The notes under the pieces: model-generated
Database searches by the model: none
What the model was told of the DNA's origin: nothing
Seen by the model: only the letters and a program-made list of their open reading frames with translations
NCBI GenBank assembly: GCA_017483735.1
Contig: JAFUVF010000020.1
Coordinates: 1 to 55,645 of the forward strand
Length of the DNA: 55,645 bases
Reading direction: 5' to 3'
From: Lachnospiraceae bacterium
Lineage (GTDB): Bacteria; Bacillota; Clostridia; Lachnospirales; Lachnospiraceae
In this document: one piece after another, positions 46,623-55,397 of the stretch
How positions within the stretch are numbered: position 1 is the stretch's first letter
Layout: each line of letters starts with the position of its first letter
Made by a program: the position numbers and the translations under genes

Positions 46623-49007
46623 ATGAACACTAAAGTCTTAAAAACCCTTGAATTTAATAAGATAATCGATATGCTTGTATCCGAGGCGGATTCAGAGCCG
46701 GGAAAGCGGCTCTGCGGGGAGCTTTTGCCTGTTTCCGATATTGCGCTCATCCGTGAGTATCAAAGAGAAACTGCGGAGGCGGTGTCCATGATACTTAAAA
46801 AGGGGTCCACATCCTTTGGAGGCAACAGGGATTTAAAATATGCGGTAAAATCCCTCGAAAAGGGAGCCTCTCTTTCCGCTGGGGAGCTTCTTCATATTGC
46901 GGCGTTTTTGAACAATGTAAACAGGGTAAAAGCCTACGGGAAGTCTGAGGAAACGGATGATGAGGAGAGCATATTCCCCCTTGATGGATATTTTGAAATT
47001 CTCATTCCCCTTACGCAGACTGCGGCGGAGATAGAAAGATGCATACTTTCGGAGGAGGAGCTTGCAGATGATGCTTCCCCTGCGCTTCGTGATATCAGAA
47101 GAAAGAAAAATTCCATCTCCGACAGGATTCACACGCAGCTCAATTCAATGATAAACGGCTCCTACCGTACATATTTGCAAGATGCGGTAATCACTATGAG
47201 AGGCGACAGGTATTGCATTCCGGTAAAGAGCGAATACAAGGGGAGCGTTCCGGGGATTGTACACGACCAGTCCCAGACCGGCTCCACGTTTTTCATAGAG
47301 CCCGCGGCGATAGTCAACCTGAATAACGAGGTTAGGGAGCTGGAAATAGAGGAAAACAAAGAGATAGAGAAAATTCTTTCCGTGCTTTCCGCCTCTGTCG
47401 GGGAGCATGCGGCGGAGCTTCTCTCCGATATGGAGGCAATGACGAAGCTTGACTTCATATTTGCAAAGGGCAAGCTTGCGGTCAGGCAGAACGCCATGGA
47501 GCCACAGTTCAACAGAAAGCATATCATCAATATCAGAAAGGGCAGGCATCCGCTTCTTGATGCGAAAAGGGTAGTGCCGATAGATGTAAGGCTCGGACAG
47601 GATTTTGACCTTTTGGTAATCACGGGACCCAATACAGGAGGCAAGACTGTCACGCTCAAAACCGTGGGACTTTTGTCCCTGATGGGTCAGGCGGGACTTC
47701 ACATACCTGCGGGGGACAGGTCGGAGCTTACGGTATTTAATGATATTTTTGCGGATATCGGGGACGAGCAGAGCATAGAGCAGAATTTGTCAACCTTCTC
47801 CTCCCATATGGTGGGGATAGTGGATATATTAAAGAATGCGGATGAGCATTCCCTCTGCCTTTTTGACGAGCTGGGAGCGGGGACTGATCCTGTGGAGGGG
47901 GCTGCGCTTGCGATAGCCATTCTTGATACATTGCATTCGAAGCATATCCGCACCGTTGCGACGACACATTACAGCGAATTGAAGATATATGCGCTGGAAT
48001 CGGAGGGTGTGGAGAATGCCGGCTGTGAGTTCGACGTGGAGACTCTGCGTCCCACATACAGGCTGCTCATCGGCATTCCCGGAAAGAGCAATGCCTTCGC
48101 AATCTCCTCAAAGCTCGGACTTCCGGAGGCGATAATTGACAAGGCGAGGACACAGATTTCCACAGAGAACGAATCCTTCGAGGATGTGATATCGGGACTT
48201 GAAGCCTCGAGACTCAAATTGGAGCAGGAGAAATCAGAGATTGCCGGCTACAAGGAGCGCATAAAGACCTTAGAGGAGCAGCTTAAGAAAAAGAATGAGC
48301 GCATAGACGATGCAAAGGAGCGCATTATCCAGAGGGCAAACGAGGAGGCAAGGGCAATCCTTCAGGAGGCAAAGGATGTGGCGGATGAGACCATACGTGA
48401 TGTGAACCGTCTGGGGAAAGCTGCGGATGTGAAGGAGCTTGAAAAGCGCAGGCATAACATCAATTCAAAGATAAAGGACAAAAATTCAAAGCTCTCCATA
48501 GATACCGATAAGGCAAAGCCTAAGAAGGAGCTGGATGCAAAGCTTCTTAAAAAGGGCGAGAATGTGCGGATTGTTTCTCTGGGACTTACAGGGAGTATTG
48601 CGGCGCTTCCCGATGACCGTGGAAATCTCTATGTGCAATGTGGTATAATGCGTATGAAGACAAACGTCAGGGATTTGGAGTATGCGCCGAAGGAAGCGGA
48701 GAGAAGCGAAATTTCCTCCGGGAAGGCAGGAGGCTCTTCAGTAAAAATGAGCAAAGCCCTGTCCGTGTCGCCGGAGATAAATCTATTGGGGAACACCGTG
48801 GATGAGGCGCTTGCAAGGCTCGACAAGTATCTTGATGATGCGTATCTGGCGCATTTGAGCAATGTGAGGGTGGTGCACGGCAAGGGCACGGGAGCGCTAA
48901 GAAGCGCCATACATAAATATTTAAAGACCCTAAGCTACGTTACGGACTTCCGTCTCGGAGAGTACGGCGAGGGCGATGCGGGTGTGACAATAGTTACGTT
49001 TAAATAA
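46623..49007 (+). CDS. mutS2: MutS2 endonuclease/ATPase
   Basis: A 794-residue MutS2 with the N-terminal clamp helices, the ATPase core at about 310-510 (VITGPNTGGKTVTLKTVGLL Walker A, STFSSHMVGIVDILK, LCLFDELGAGTDPVEGAALA Walker B and TTHYSELKIYA), a long coiled coil (about 520-630) and a C-terminal Smr domain (about 720-794) with VRVVHGKGTGALRSAIHKYL. The Smr start reads INLLGNTVDEAL rather than the common LDLRG, so the nuclease motif is not standard. MutS2 acts in recombination control and in rescue of collided ribosomes. The next gene starts 13 nt downstream. Confidence 0.95.
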   Translation: MNTKVLKTLEFNKIIDMLVSEADSEPGKRLCGELLPVSDIALIREYQRETAEAVSMILKKGSTSFGGNRDLKYAVKSLEKGASLSAGELLHIAAFLNNVNRVKAYGKSEETDDEESIFPLDGYFEILIPLTQTAAEIERCILSEEELADDASPALRDIRRKKNSISDRIHTQLNSMINGSYRTYLQDAVITMRGDRYCIPVKSEYKGSVPGIVHDQSQTGSTFFIEPAAIVNLNNEVRELEIEENKEIEKILSVLSASVGEHAAELLSDMEAMTKLDFIFAKGKLAVRQNAMEPQFNRKHIINIRKGRHPLLDAKRVVPIDVRLGQDFDLLVITGPNTGGKTVTLKTVGLLSLMGQAGLHIPAGDRSELTVFNDIFADIGDEQSIEQNLSTFSSHMVGIVDILKNADEHSLCLFDELGAGTDPVEGAALAIAILDTLHSKHIRTVATTHYSELKIYALESEGVENAGCEFDVETLRPTYRLLIGIPGKSNAFAISSKLGLPEAIIDKARTQISTENESFEDVISGLEASRLKLEQEKSEIAGYKERIKTLEEQLKKKNERIDDAKERIIQRANEEARAILQEAKDVADETIRDVNRLGKAADVKELEKRRHNINSKIKDKNSKLSIDTDKAKPKKELDAKLLKKGENVRIVSLGLTGSIAALPDDRGNLYVQCGIMRMKTNVRDLEYAPKEAERSEISSGKAGGSSVKMSKALSVSPEINLLGNTVDEALARLDKYLDDAYLAHLSNVRVVHGKGTGALRSAIHKYLKTLSYVTDFRLGEYGEGDAGVTIVTFK

Positions 49008-49020
49008 AAAGGAAGACAAA

Positions 49021-49722
49021 ATGGCAGGAAAACAAAAAATTCTCATTGTGGATGATGACAATAATATTGCGGAGCTTATTTCCCTTTATCTTACCAAGGA
49101 ATGCTATGAGACAAAGATAGTAAATGATGGGGAATCCGTGCTTCCCGAGATGGAGAGCTTTGCGCCGAATCTGATCCTGCTCGACCTGATGCTTCCCGGA
49201 ATGGACGGATATCAGGTGTGCCGTGAGGTCAGGGCGAAATATTCCATCCCCATCATTATGCTCTCCGCAAAGGGAGAGGTCTTTGACAAGGTGCTGGGAC
49301 TGGAGCTTGGCGCAGATGATTATATGGAGAAGCCCTTTGATTCAAAGGAGCTTGTGGCAAGGGCAAAGGCTGTCCTCAGACGCTACAAGCCCTCTGCAAA
49401 TACGGATGAGGCTCCGAAGGATAAGTATGTGGAGTATCCGGATTTGTCCATAAATCTTACAAATTATTCCGTCGTATATATGGGACATAACGTGGATATG
49501 CCGCCGAAGGAGCTGGAGCTTTTGTATTTCCTTGCGTCCTCCCCGAACCATGTTTTTACCAGGGAGCAGCTGCTTGACCAGATATGGGGCTATGAGTATG
49601 TGGGGGACACACGCACGGTGGACGTGCATATAAAGAGGCTCAGAGAGAAGATAAAGGATCATGAGAATTGGAAGATATCCACTATCTGGGGTATCGGCTA
49701 CAAGTTTGAGGTGCTCCGGTAG
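49021..49722 (+). CDS. OmpR/PhoB-type response regulator
   Basis: A 233-residue response regulator. The receiver domain has ILIVDDDNNIAEL at 6-18, the phospho-acceptor in LILLDLMLPGMDGYQ at about 50-64 and YMEKPFDSKELVARAK at about 100. The winged-helix DNA-binding domain at about 135-233 has PPKELELLYFLASSPNHVFT, REQLLDQIWGYEYVGDTRTV and DVHIKRLREKIKD. The arrangement regulator-kinase-HtrA-like protein resembles the WalRK/YycFG cell-wall system. AAAGGAAG precedes the start. Confidence 0.95.
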   Translation: MAGKQKILIVDDDNNIAELISLYLTKECYETKIVNDGESVLPEMESFAPNLILLDLMLPGMDGYQVCREVRAKYSIPIIMLSAKGEVFDKVLGLELGADDYMEKPFDSKELVARAKAVLRRYKPSANTDEAPKDKYVEYPDLSINLTNYSVVYMGHNVDMPPKELELLYFLASSPNHVFTREQLLDQIWGYEYVGDTRTVDVHIKRLREKIKDHENWKISTIWGIGYKFEVLR

Positions 49723-49729
49723 TATATAA

Positions 49730-51157
49730 ATGAGAAAGACCCTGTACGTAAAATTTATCATAGCGTATCTGATATTCTGGACCTTCGGCTTTGTCGTGGT
49801 AAGTCTTTTTGTGCCGAATATGACGAGGGAGAGACTCATAAATGAGAAGGCAAACAGCCTGTATTCGGAGGCTGTTTTGATCGCAGATACGGATGCGGCT
49901 AATCTCTATTCCGGAGATACCTCCCTTGAAGAGGCAAAGCATATCTTAGATTCCGTTGCCGTGTTTTTGAACTCCGAGATAATGATAATAAATCCTTCGG
50001 GAAGAGTCATACTCGATACAAGCAGCGCCATTGATGTGGACAATCCCGTGATAATAGAGGGCTTTGACTCTGCGGTTGTCTCAAAGTCCTATTATACCAC
50101 AGGTAATTTTTTCGATACCTTTGAGACGGATGTGCTGACGGTGCTCGCTCCCATTGCGGCTGATTACAAGGTAAACGGGTATGTGGTCATAAACTCCTCA
50201 ATGAACGATATTGAGACCTCCACCATAGGAATGCTCAATATCTCATATATGACGATGGCGGTCATATTTTTGCTGTCCCTGATAGTATTATATTTCTTTA
50301 CGGAAATGGTATATATTCCCCTCAAAAAGATCACGAAGGCGACGGAGCAGTACGCCAACGGAAATATGCACTATACCTTTGAGGTGGATTCAAGCGACGA
50401 GATAGGATATCTTGCGGCAAGCCTTTCCTATATGGCGGGCGAGCTTGCCTCCTATGAGGATGACCAGAAGAAATTCGTGGCAAATGTTTCCCACGATTTC
50501 CGCTCCCCTCTAACCTCCATAAGGGGATATCTGGAGGCTATGCTTGACGGCACGATACCTGCCGAGATGCATGAAAAGTATATAGGCATTGTCCTAAACG
50601 AGACAGAGCGCTTGACGAAGCTCACAAACTCCCTGCTTACCTTAAACAATCTAAATACGAAGGGAATGCTTCTCGATTTGAGCGATTTTGACATAAATGC
50701 CGTAATCCGCTCGGTTGCGGCTACCTTTGAGGGGAGATGTATCGAGAAAAATATAAATCTCGAGCTTGTGCTTACAGGGGAGGAGCTTTTTGTAAGAGCG
50801 GACAAAAGTAAAATCGAGCAGGTGCTGTATAATCTTACGGACAATGCGATGAAGTTCAGCAACAAGGATTCCGTCATAAAGATAGAAACTACGGAAAAGA
50901 AGAACAAGCTTTTCGTATCCGTAAAGGACTCCGGCATAGGTATTCCCAAGGAGGATTTGAAGCTCATATGGGACAGATTCTATAAGTCGGATTCATCGAG
51001 GGGCAAGGACAAGAAGGGCACAGGTCTGGGGCTTTCCATTGTAAAGGAAATAATAAACGCCCACAATGAAAATATAAATGTCATATCCACTCCCGGGGAG
51101 GGAAGCGAATTTATCTTCTCCTTAAGCGAGAGCGAGGATGAGAGGGACGAGGAATAA
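49730..51157 (+). CDS. Membrane sensor histidine kinase (WalK/PhoR-like)
   Basis: A 475-residue kinase. Its membrane helices are at about 8-28 and 166-188, with an external sensor domain between (about 30-165). HAMP follows (about 190-240), then the phospho-acceptor domain FVANVSHDFRSPLTSIRGYL (His about 252) and the ATPase domain with NLTDNAMKFSNKD, DSGIGIPKED and GKDKKGTGLGLSIVKEI. It phosphorylates the regulator encoded 7 nt upstream. No ligand is evident. The downstream gene for an HtrA-like protein begins 2 nt after its stop, so all three should be one operon. Confidence 0.95.
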   Translation: MRKTLYVKFIIAYLIFWTFGFVVVSLFVPNMTRERLINEKANSLYSEAVLIADTDAANLYSGDTSLEEAKHILDSVAVFLNSEIMIINPSGRVILDTSSAIDVDNPVIIEGFDSAVVSKSYYTTGNFFDTFETDVLTVLAPIAADYKVNGYVVINSSMNDIETSTIGMLNISYMTMAVIFLLSLIVLYFFTEMVYIPLKKITKATEQYANGNMHYTFEVDSSDEIGYLAASLSYMAGELASYEDDQKKFVANVSHDFRSPLTSIRGYLEAMLDGTIPAEMHEKYIGIVLNETERLTKLTNSLLTLNNLNTKGMLLDLSDFDINAVIRSVAATFEGRCIEKNINLELVLTGEELFVRADKSKIEQVLYNLTDNAMKFSNKDSVIKIETTEKKNKLFVSVKDSGIGIPKEDLKLIWDRFYKSDSSRGKDKKGTGLGLSIVKEIINAHNENINVISTPGEGSEFIFSLSESEDERDEE

Positions 51158-51159
51158 AA

Positions 51160-52500
51160 GTGGAAGAAAATCAAAGCTTTGAAAGCAATTTTATGAAGGA
51201 GAGGATAAAGGAGCGTCCGATTAATCACAAAAAGCTCCTTAGACGTACCGTGCTGACCGTAGTGATGGCGCTCATATTCGGCACCGTTGCGAGCGCCACC
51301 TTTCTGCTCTTTCAGCCCATTATAAGCAACCGCCTGAATCAGGAGGAAGCCCCCAATATTGTAGAGTTTCCGGAGGTTTCGGAGGAGGTGCTGCCGGAGG
51401 ATCTTTTGGAGGATAAGCTTGAAAAAAATACTCCCGTCGAGACATCCGAGCCTATAGATATAAGCGCTCTTACCTCCGAGGACATCCAGCAGCTTATGAG
51501 CAGGCTTGACTTCAACAAGGATAATTACAGGGAGATATACAGCTCCCTCGCCTCCTATGTGGAGGAGATAAACAAAAGCATTGTTACCATATCGGGAGTG
51601 ACCTCAAATACGGACTGGTTCAACGGAGTGCAGGAGCAGAGAGACCAGTCTGCGGGAGTGCTTATCGCAAATAACGGCGTGGAGCTTATAGCCATTACGG
51701 AATACAGACCTTTGAGCCGTGCGGAGAGCTACAAGATTACCTTCTATAACAATGAGACGGTGGAGGCATATATCAAGGGCATAGACCACAGAAACGGTAT
51801 TGCGGCAGTTGCGGTCAAGCTCTCGGATCTGCCCGACGGATTTACCGGGGAGGTGGATATTGCTGCGCTTGGCTCCTCCGCTACGTCGGGAATAGTGGGC
51901 TATCCCATTGTGGCAGTAGGACGCCCCATGGGAGTAAACGGCTCCGTGGGACATGGAATGATAGCCGCAAGCAGCGGCATTGTATCGGTGCCGGACAGCA
52001 ATTATAAGCTTTTGCAGACAAATATTTCCGGAGCGGCGAACCCTAACGGCTTTATCTTCAATTATCAAAAGCAGGTCATAGGCATAATCTGCGGGGACGA
52101 GAGAAGCGTTGACCCCGGGAGAGTGCTCACGGCGGGCACAGTAACCGCAATGGGCATAACGGAGCTGAGGGGGCATATCGCAAAGATAGTAAACGGCATT
52201 GACAAAGCATATCTGGGTATCACTACCGTGGATGTCACGGAGGAGGCAAACAGGGAGCTTGATGTGCCGATGGGGGCATATGTGACAGAGCTTGTGATGG
52301 ACTCTCCCGCTGTATTTTCGGGAATCAGAAGAGGGGATGTGATAGTGCAGGTCGCAGACAATGAGATAAACAATTCAAACGACTATGTCACGTCGCTTTT
52401 GCAGCTTGTTCCCGGAGAAGAAACGGAGATAAAAATACTCAGGCAGGCAGGAGAGGTATACAGAACTATAGAGATAAAGATAACGCCGACGGCGGATTAA
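51160..52500 (+). CDS. HtrA-like membrane protein with PDZ domain, catalytic triad lost
   Basis: A 446-residue protein: cytoplasmic 1-30, membrane helix at about 31-52 (LTVVMALIFGTVASATFLLF), a linker, a trypsin-like domain (about 125-335) and a C-terminal PDZ domain (about 350-440; YLGITTVDVTEEANRELDVP, then SPAVFSGIRRGDVIVQ). The fold matches HtrA/DegP, yet the three catalytic blocks differ: the histidine block reads LIAITEYRPL, the aspartate block GIDHRNGIAAVAVKL, and the serine block ISGAANPNGFIF instead of GNSGGP. It is probably a pseudoprotease that binds peptides or senses unfolded proteins. It starts with GTG 51160. The operon suggests it tunes the adjacent kinase. Confidence 0.85.
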   Translation: MEENQSFESNFMKERIKERPINHKKLLRRTVLTVVMALIFGTVASATFLLFQPIISNRLNQEEAPNIVEFPEVSEEVLPEDLLEDKLEKNTPVETSEPIDISALTSEDIQQLMSRLDFNKDNYREIYSSLASYVEEINKSIVTISGVTSNTDWFNGVQEQRDQSAGVLIANNGVELIAITEYRPLSRAESYKITFYNNETVEAYIKGIDHRNGIAAVAVKLSDLPDGFTGEVDIAALGSSATSGIVGYPIVAVGRPMGVNGSVGHGMIAASSGIVSVPDSNYKLLQTNISGAANPNGFIFNYQKQVIGIICGDERSVDPGRVLTAGTVTAMGITELRGHIAKIVNGIDKAYLGITTVDVTEEANRELDVPMGAYVTELVMDSPAVFSGIRRGDVIVQVADNEINNSNDYVTSLLQLVPGEETEIKILRQAGEVYRTIEIKITPTAD

Positions 52501-52517
52501 GATAAAGGAGAAACGAT

Positions 52518-53462
52518 ATGAAATTTTTGAAGGATTTGAAAGAGGGAGACAGGATATCGGATATATATCTGTGCAAGCATAAGCAGGCAGCAGTTACCAA
52601 GAACGGAAAGCCCTATGAGACTGTGATATTGCAGGATAAGACCGGAACTCTGGATGCGAAGCTCTGGGAGCCCAACAGCGCAGGGATTGAGGATTTTGAT
52701 ATTCTTGACTATATCGAGGTAAACGGGGACGTGACAAGCTTTAACGGCGCTCTGCAGGCTTCCTTAAAGAGAGTGAGAAAGGCGGGGGAAGGAGAGTATG
52801 AGCCTTCCGATTACCTCCCCGTCAGCAAAAAGAATATCGATGAAATGTATGCGGAGCTTCTGGAAATAATAAAGAGCATAGAGAATGTTCACCTGAAGGC
52901 GCTCCTTACGGAATTTTTCGTAAAGGATGAAAAGTTTATAGCAAGCTTCAAAAAATCCTCCGCCGCAAAAATGATACATCACGGGTTTGTGGGAGGACTT
53001 CTGGAGCATACCCTAAGCGTGACTAAGCTTTGCGATTATTTTGCGAAGGTCTATCCCATATTGAACAGGGATTTGCTGCTTACTGCGGCAATCTGCCATG
53101 ATATCGGAAAGACGAAGGAAATATCGCCCTTTCCGCAGAACGACTACACGGATGAAGGACAATTTCTCGGACATATAGTGATGGGCTCGCAGATGGTTGC
53201 GGAGAGAGCAGCGCTTCTGCCGGAATTTCCCAAGGAGATATTGCTGCAGCTCCAGCACTGTATATTGGCGCATCACGGCAAATATGAATTCGGTTCGCCC
53301 AAGCTCCCTGCGCTCATTGAGGCTGTGGCGCTCAATTATGCGGATGATATTGATGCAAAGCTTGAAACCTTCAAGGAGATATTGGAGAAGGAGGAGGGAA
53401 AGACGGACTGGCTGGGATTCAATAAGCTCTTTGAATCCAATCTGCACAGAACAATACTCTGA
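52518..53462 (+). CDS. yhaM: 3'-5' exoribonuclease YhaM
   Basis: A 314-residue YhaM-type enzyme that degrades RNA (and single-stranded DNA) from the 3' end. The N-terminal OB-fold is at about 5-75 (VILQDKTGTLDAKLWEPNSA) and the HD domain at about 155-290 (HHGFVGGLLEHTLSVTKLCD, then AAICHDIGKTKEISPF and LQHCILAHHGKYEFG), with the metal histidines and aspartates. GATAAAGGAG precedes the start, 17 nt after the HtrA-like gene. A shadow frame at 53197 on the same strand belongs to the following gene, not to this one. Confidence 0.93.
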   Translation: MKFLKDLKEGDRISDIYLCKHKQAAVTKNGKPYETVILQDKTGTLDAKLWEPNSAGIEDFDILDYIEVNGDVTSFNGALQASLKRVRKAGEGEYEPSDYLPVSKKNIDEMYAELLEIIKSIENVHLKALLTEFFVKDEKFIASFKKSSAAKMIHHGFVGGLLEHTLSVTKLCDYFAKVYPILNRDLLLTAAICHDIGKTKEISPFPQNDYTDEGQFLGHIVMGSQMVAERAALLPEFPKEILLQLQHCILAHHGKYEFGSPKLPALIEAVALNYADDIDAKLETFKEILEKEEGKTDWLGFNKLFESNLHRTIL

Positions 53463-53475
53463 TATTGGCATAAAT

Positions 53476-55197
53476 ATGGAATACAAAAAGAATATGCCGG
53501 TTACGGTAAAAATTGAGGATATCGGAAATGACGGAGAGGGTATAGGAAAGCTTGACGGCTATACCCTCTTTATTAAAGATGCGGTAATCGGGGACACCGT
53601 AAGGGCTAAGATAATGAAGGCGAAGAAGAATTACGCCTACGCTCATCTGGAAGAGATAATCGAAGCGTCCCCATACCGCACGGAGCCGAGGTGTAAGCTC
53701 CACAGACAATGCGGGGGCTGTCAGCTCCAAACTCTCTCCTATGAGGAGCAGCTTAAATTCAAGCAGGGAAAGATACGGAATAATCTCATAAGAATCGGCG
53801 GATTTGATGCAGACTATATAGATAAAATAATGGAGCCTATAATGGGTATGGAGGAGCCCTACAGATACCGGAATAAGGCGCAGTACCCCATAGGGTACGG
53901 AAAAGTAAACGGACAAAAGGAATTGGTCGCAGGCTTCTATGCGGCGCATTCCCATGCAATAATCCCCAATACCGACTGCGTGCTCGGAGCCGAGGAGAAC
54001 AAGGATATCCTCGAAGCAGTCCTGTCATATATGAAGGAAAATAATGTAAGCGCCTATGATGAGGAAGCAGGGGAGGGAGTCCTGCGCCACGTACTCATAA
54101 GAAAGGGCTTTGCCACCGGAGAAATAATGGTGTGTCTGGTGATAAAAGCCAACCGCAGCGGGCTTCCGGCACAGGATAGGCTGGTGGAAAAGCTTATAGG
54201 AATAAAGGGTGTAAAATCCATCTCTGTCAGCATAAATAATGAAAATACCAATGTAATAATGGGAAATAAGGTTCATACCATATGGGGGAAGGATACCATA
54301 AAGGATACCCTGAAAATACGGGATATGACTGCGGAAGGCTGCCCGTATACCGGAGAGGAGCTTACCTTCAAGATATCTCCGCTTTCCTTCTATCAGGTAA
54401 ATCCGACACAGACGGAAAAGCTGTACAGCACCGCCCTTGAATTTGCAGGACTTACAGGCAGGGAAGCCGTGTGGGATCTCTATTGCGGGATAGGCACGAT
54501 TTCACTTTTTATGGCAAAGCGTGCAGGCAAGGTCTACGGTGTCGAGATTGTGCCGGAGGCGATAGAGGACGCAAGGGAAAATGCAAGGAATAACGGCATA
54601 GGTAATGCAGAGTTCTTCGTGGGGAAGGCGGAGGAGGTATTGCCGGATTTCTATAAAAACGCCGGGACGTCTGAAATGATTCATCCCGATGTCATCGTCG
54701 TCGACCCCCCGAGAAAAGGCTGTGATGCCGCCTGCCTTGAAACCATGCTCCAAATGGGCCCCTCCCGCATAGTTTATATAAGCTGCGACTCCGCCACCCT
54801 TGCTAGAGATTTAAAAATCCTCTGTGACGGCGGGTATGAATTAAAGAGAGTCCGGGGCTGCGATATGTTCGGACAGGGGGTGCATGTCGAGACGGTTGTC
54901 AGTTTATCCCTAAAAAGCGACAGCCCTAAAATCGAGGTATCCATGAAGCCGGGAGAGGACAGCTTGTATGAACCGCAGGACAAAGGCACCTATGAGAAGA
55001 TTAAAGCGTATGTTCTGGAGAAATACGGTTTTAAGGTCAGTAGCCTCTATATTGCACAGTTAAAGGATAAGTGTGGGCTGGATAAGCGGCTGAACTATAA
55101 TCTGTCAAAGAAAGATGACCCTCATGTACCGGAGTGCCCGAAAGAAAAAGAGGATGCAATAATGGACGCATTCAGGCATTTTGGATTGATTGAGTAA
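53476..55197 (+). CDS. rlmD: 23S rRNA (uracil-1939)-C5-methyltransferase (RlmD)
   Basis: A 573-residue TrmA-family enzyme. The TRAM domain lies at residues 1-60. The iron-sulphur cysteines are in CKLHRQCGGCQLQ (about 75-87) and NTDCVLG (about 164-172). The methyltransferase core shows VWDLYCGIGTISLFMAKRAG, VVDPPRKGCDAACLE and RIVYISCDSATLARDL with the catalytic cysteine. After about 482 a C-terminal extension follows (TYEKIKAYVLEKYGFKVSSL, then YIAQLKDKCGLDKRLNYNLS), seen in several Clostridia homologues and perhaps RNA-binding. I start at ATG 53476; no ribosome binding site is visible, though the open frame extends upstream within yhaM. Confidence 0.93.
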   Translation: MEYKKNMPVTVKIEDIGNDGEGIGKLDGYTLFIKDAVIGDTVRAKIMKAKKNYAYAHLEEIIEASPYRTEPRCKLHRQCGGCQLQTLSYEEQLKFKQGKIRNNLIRIGGFDADYIDKIMEPIMGMEEPYRYRNKAQYPIGYGKVNGQKELVAGFYAAHSHAIIPNTDCVLGAEENKDILEAVLSYMKENNVSAYDEEAGEGVLRHVLIRKGFATGEIMVCLVIKANRSGLPAQDRLVEKLIGIKGVKSISVSINNENTNVIMGNKVHTIWGKDTIKDTLKIRDMTAEGCPYTGEELTFKISPLSFYQVNPTQTEKLYSTALEFAGLTGREAVWDLYCGIGTISLFMAKRAGKVYGVEIVPEAIEDARENARNNGIGNAEFFVGKAEEVLPDFYKNAGTSEMIHPDVIVVDPPRKGCDAACLETMLQMGPSRIVYISCDSATLARDLKILCDGGYELKRVRGCDMFGQGVHVETVVSLSLKSDSPKIEVSMKPGEDSLYEPQDKGTYEKIKAYVLEKYGFKVSSLYIAQLKDKCGLDKRLNYNLSKKDDPHVPECPKEKEDAIMDAFRHFGLIE

Positions 55198-55221
55198 CAA
55201 CTAAATAGCTTTTATCGAAAC

Positions 55222-55265
55222 AGCATCGCTTGATTGGGATTTCCCGGTCAGCGGTGCTTTTTTTG
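55222..55265 (+). terminator. Strong terminator after rlmD
   Basis: AGCATCGC pairs with GCGGTGCT, and the stem continues with TGATTGGG against CCCGGTCA around ATTT (one bulged T, several G-T pairs), followed by at least seven T. This ends the mutS2-rlmD side operon(s). Confidence 0.9.
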
Positions 55266-55289
55266 TTGGTATCAAAAAGCGTACATTTT

Positions 55290-55381
55290 GAATCTGCTCA
55301 AAAGTGAGCCGATTCAGGTATCAAAAAATATGGAAAACAGGTTTTGAGCCGTCTCATTACAAATGTAGATATTTTGAGACG
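55290..55381. repeat. Inverted repeats before the serine recombinase gene
   Basis: GAATC-T-GCTCA-AAAG-TGAGC-C-GATTC at 55290-55315 is a 10-bp inverted repeat. CGTCTCA (55350-55356) and TGAGACG (55375-55381) form a second one. GGTATCAAAAA occurs at 55268 and 55317 as a direct repeat. They may be recombination (res/att) half-sites or operators of the recombinase. Confidence 0.5.
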
Positions 55382-55397
55382 AAGAAAGGAGCATTTT

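Noticed and set aside
53197..53475. Upstream extension of the rlmD frame
   Set aside because: It lies entirely inside yhaM in another frame, is arginine-rich shadow sequence and has no homology; rlmD begins at 53476.
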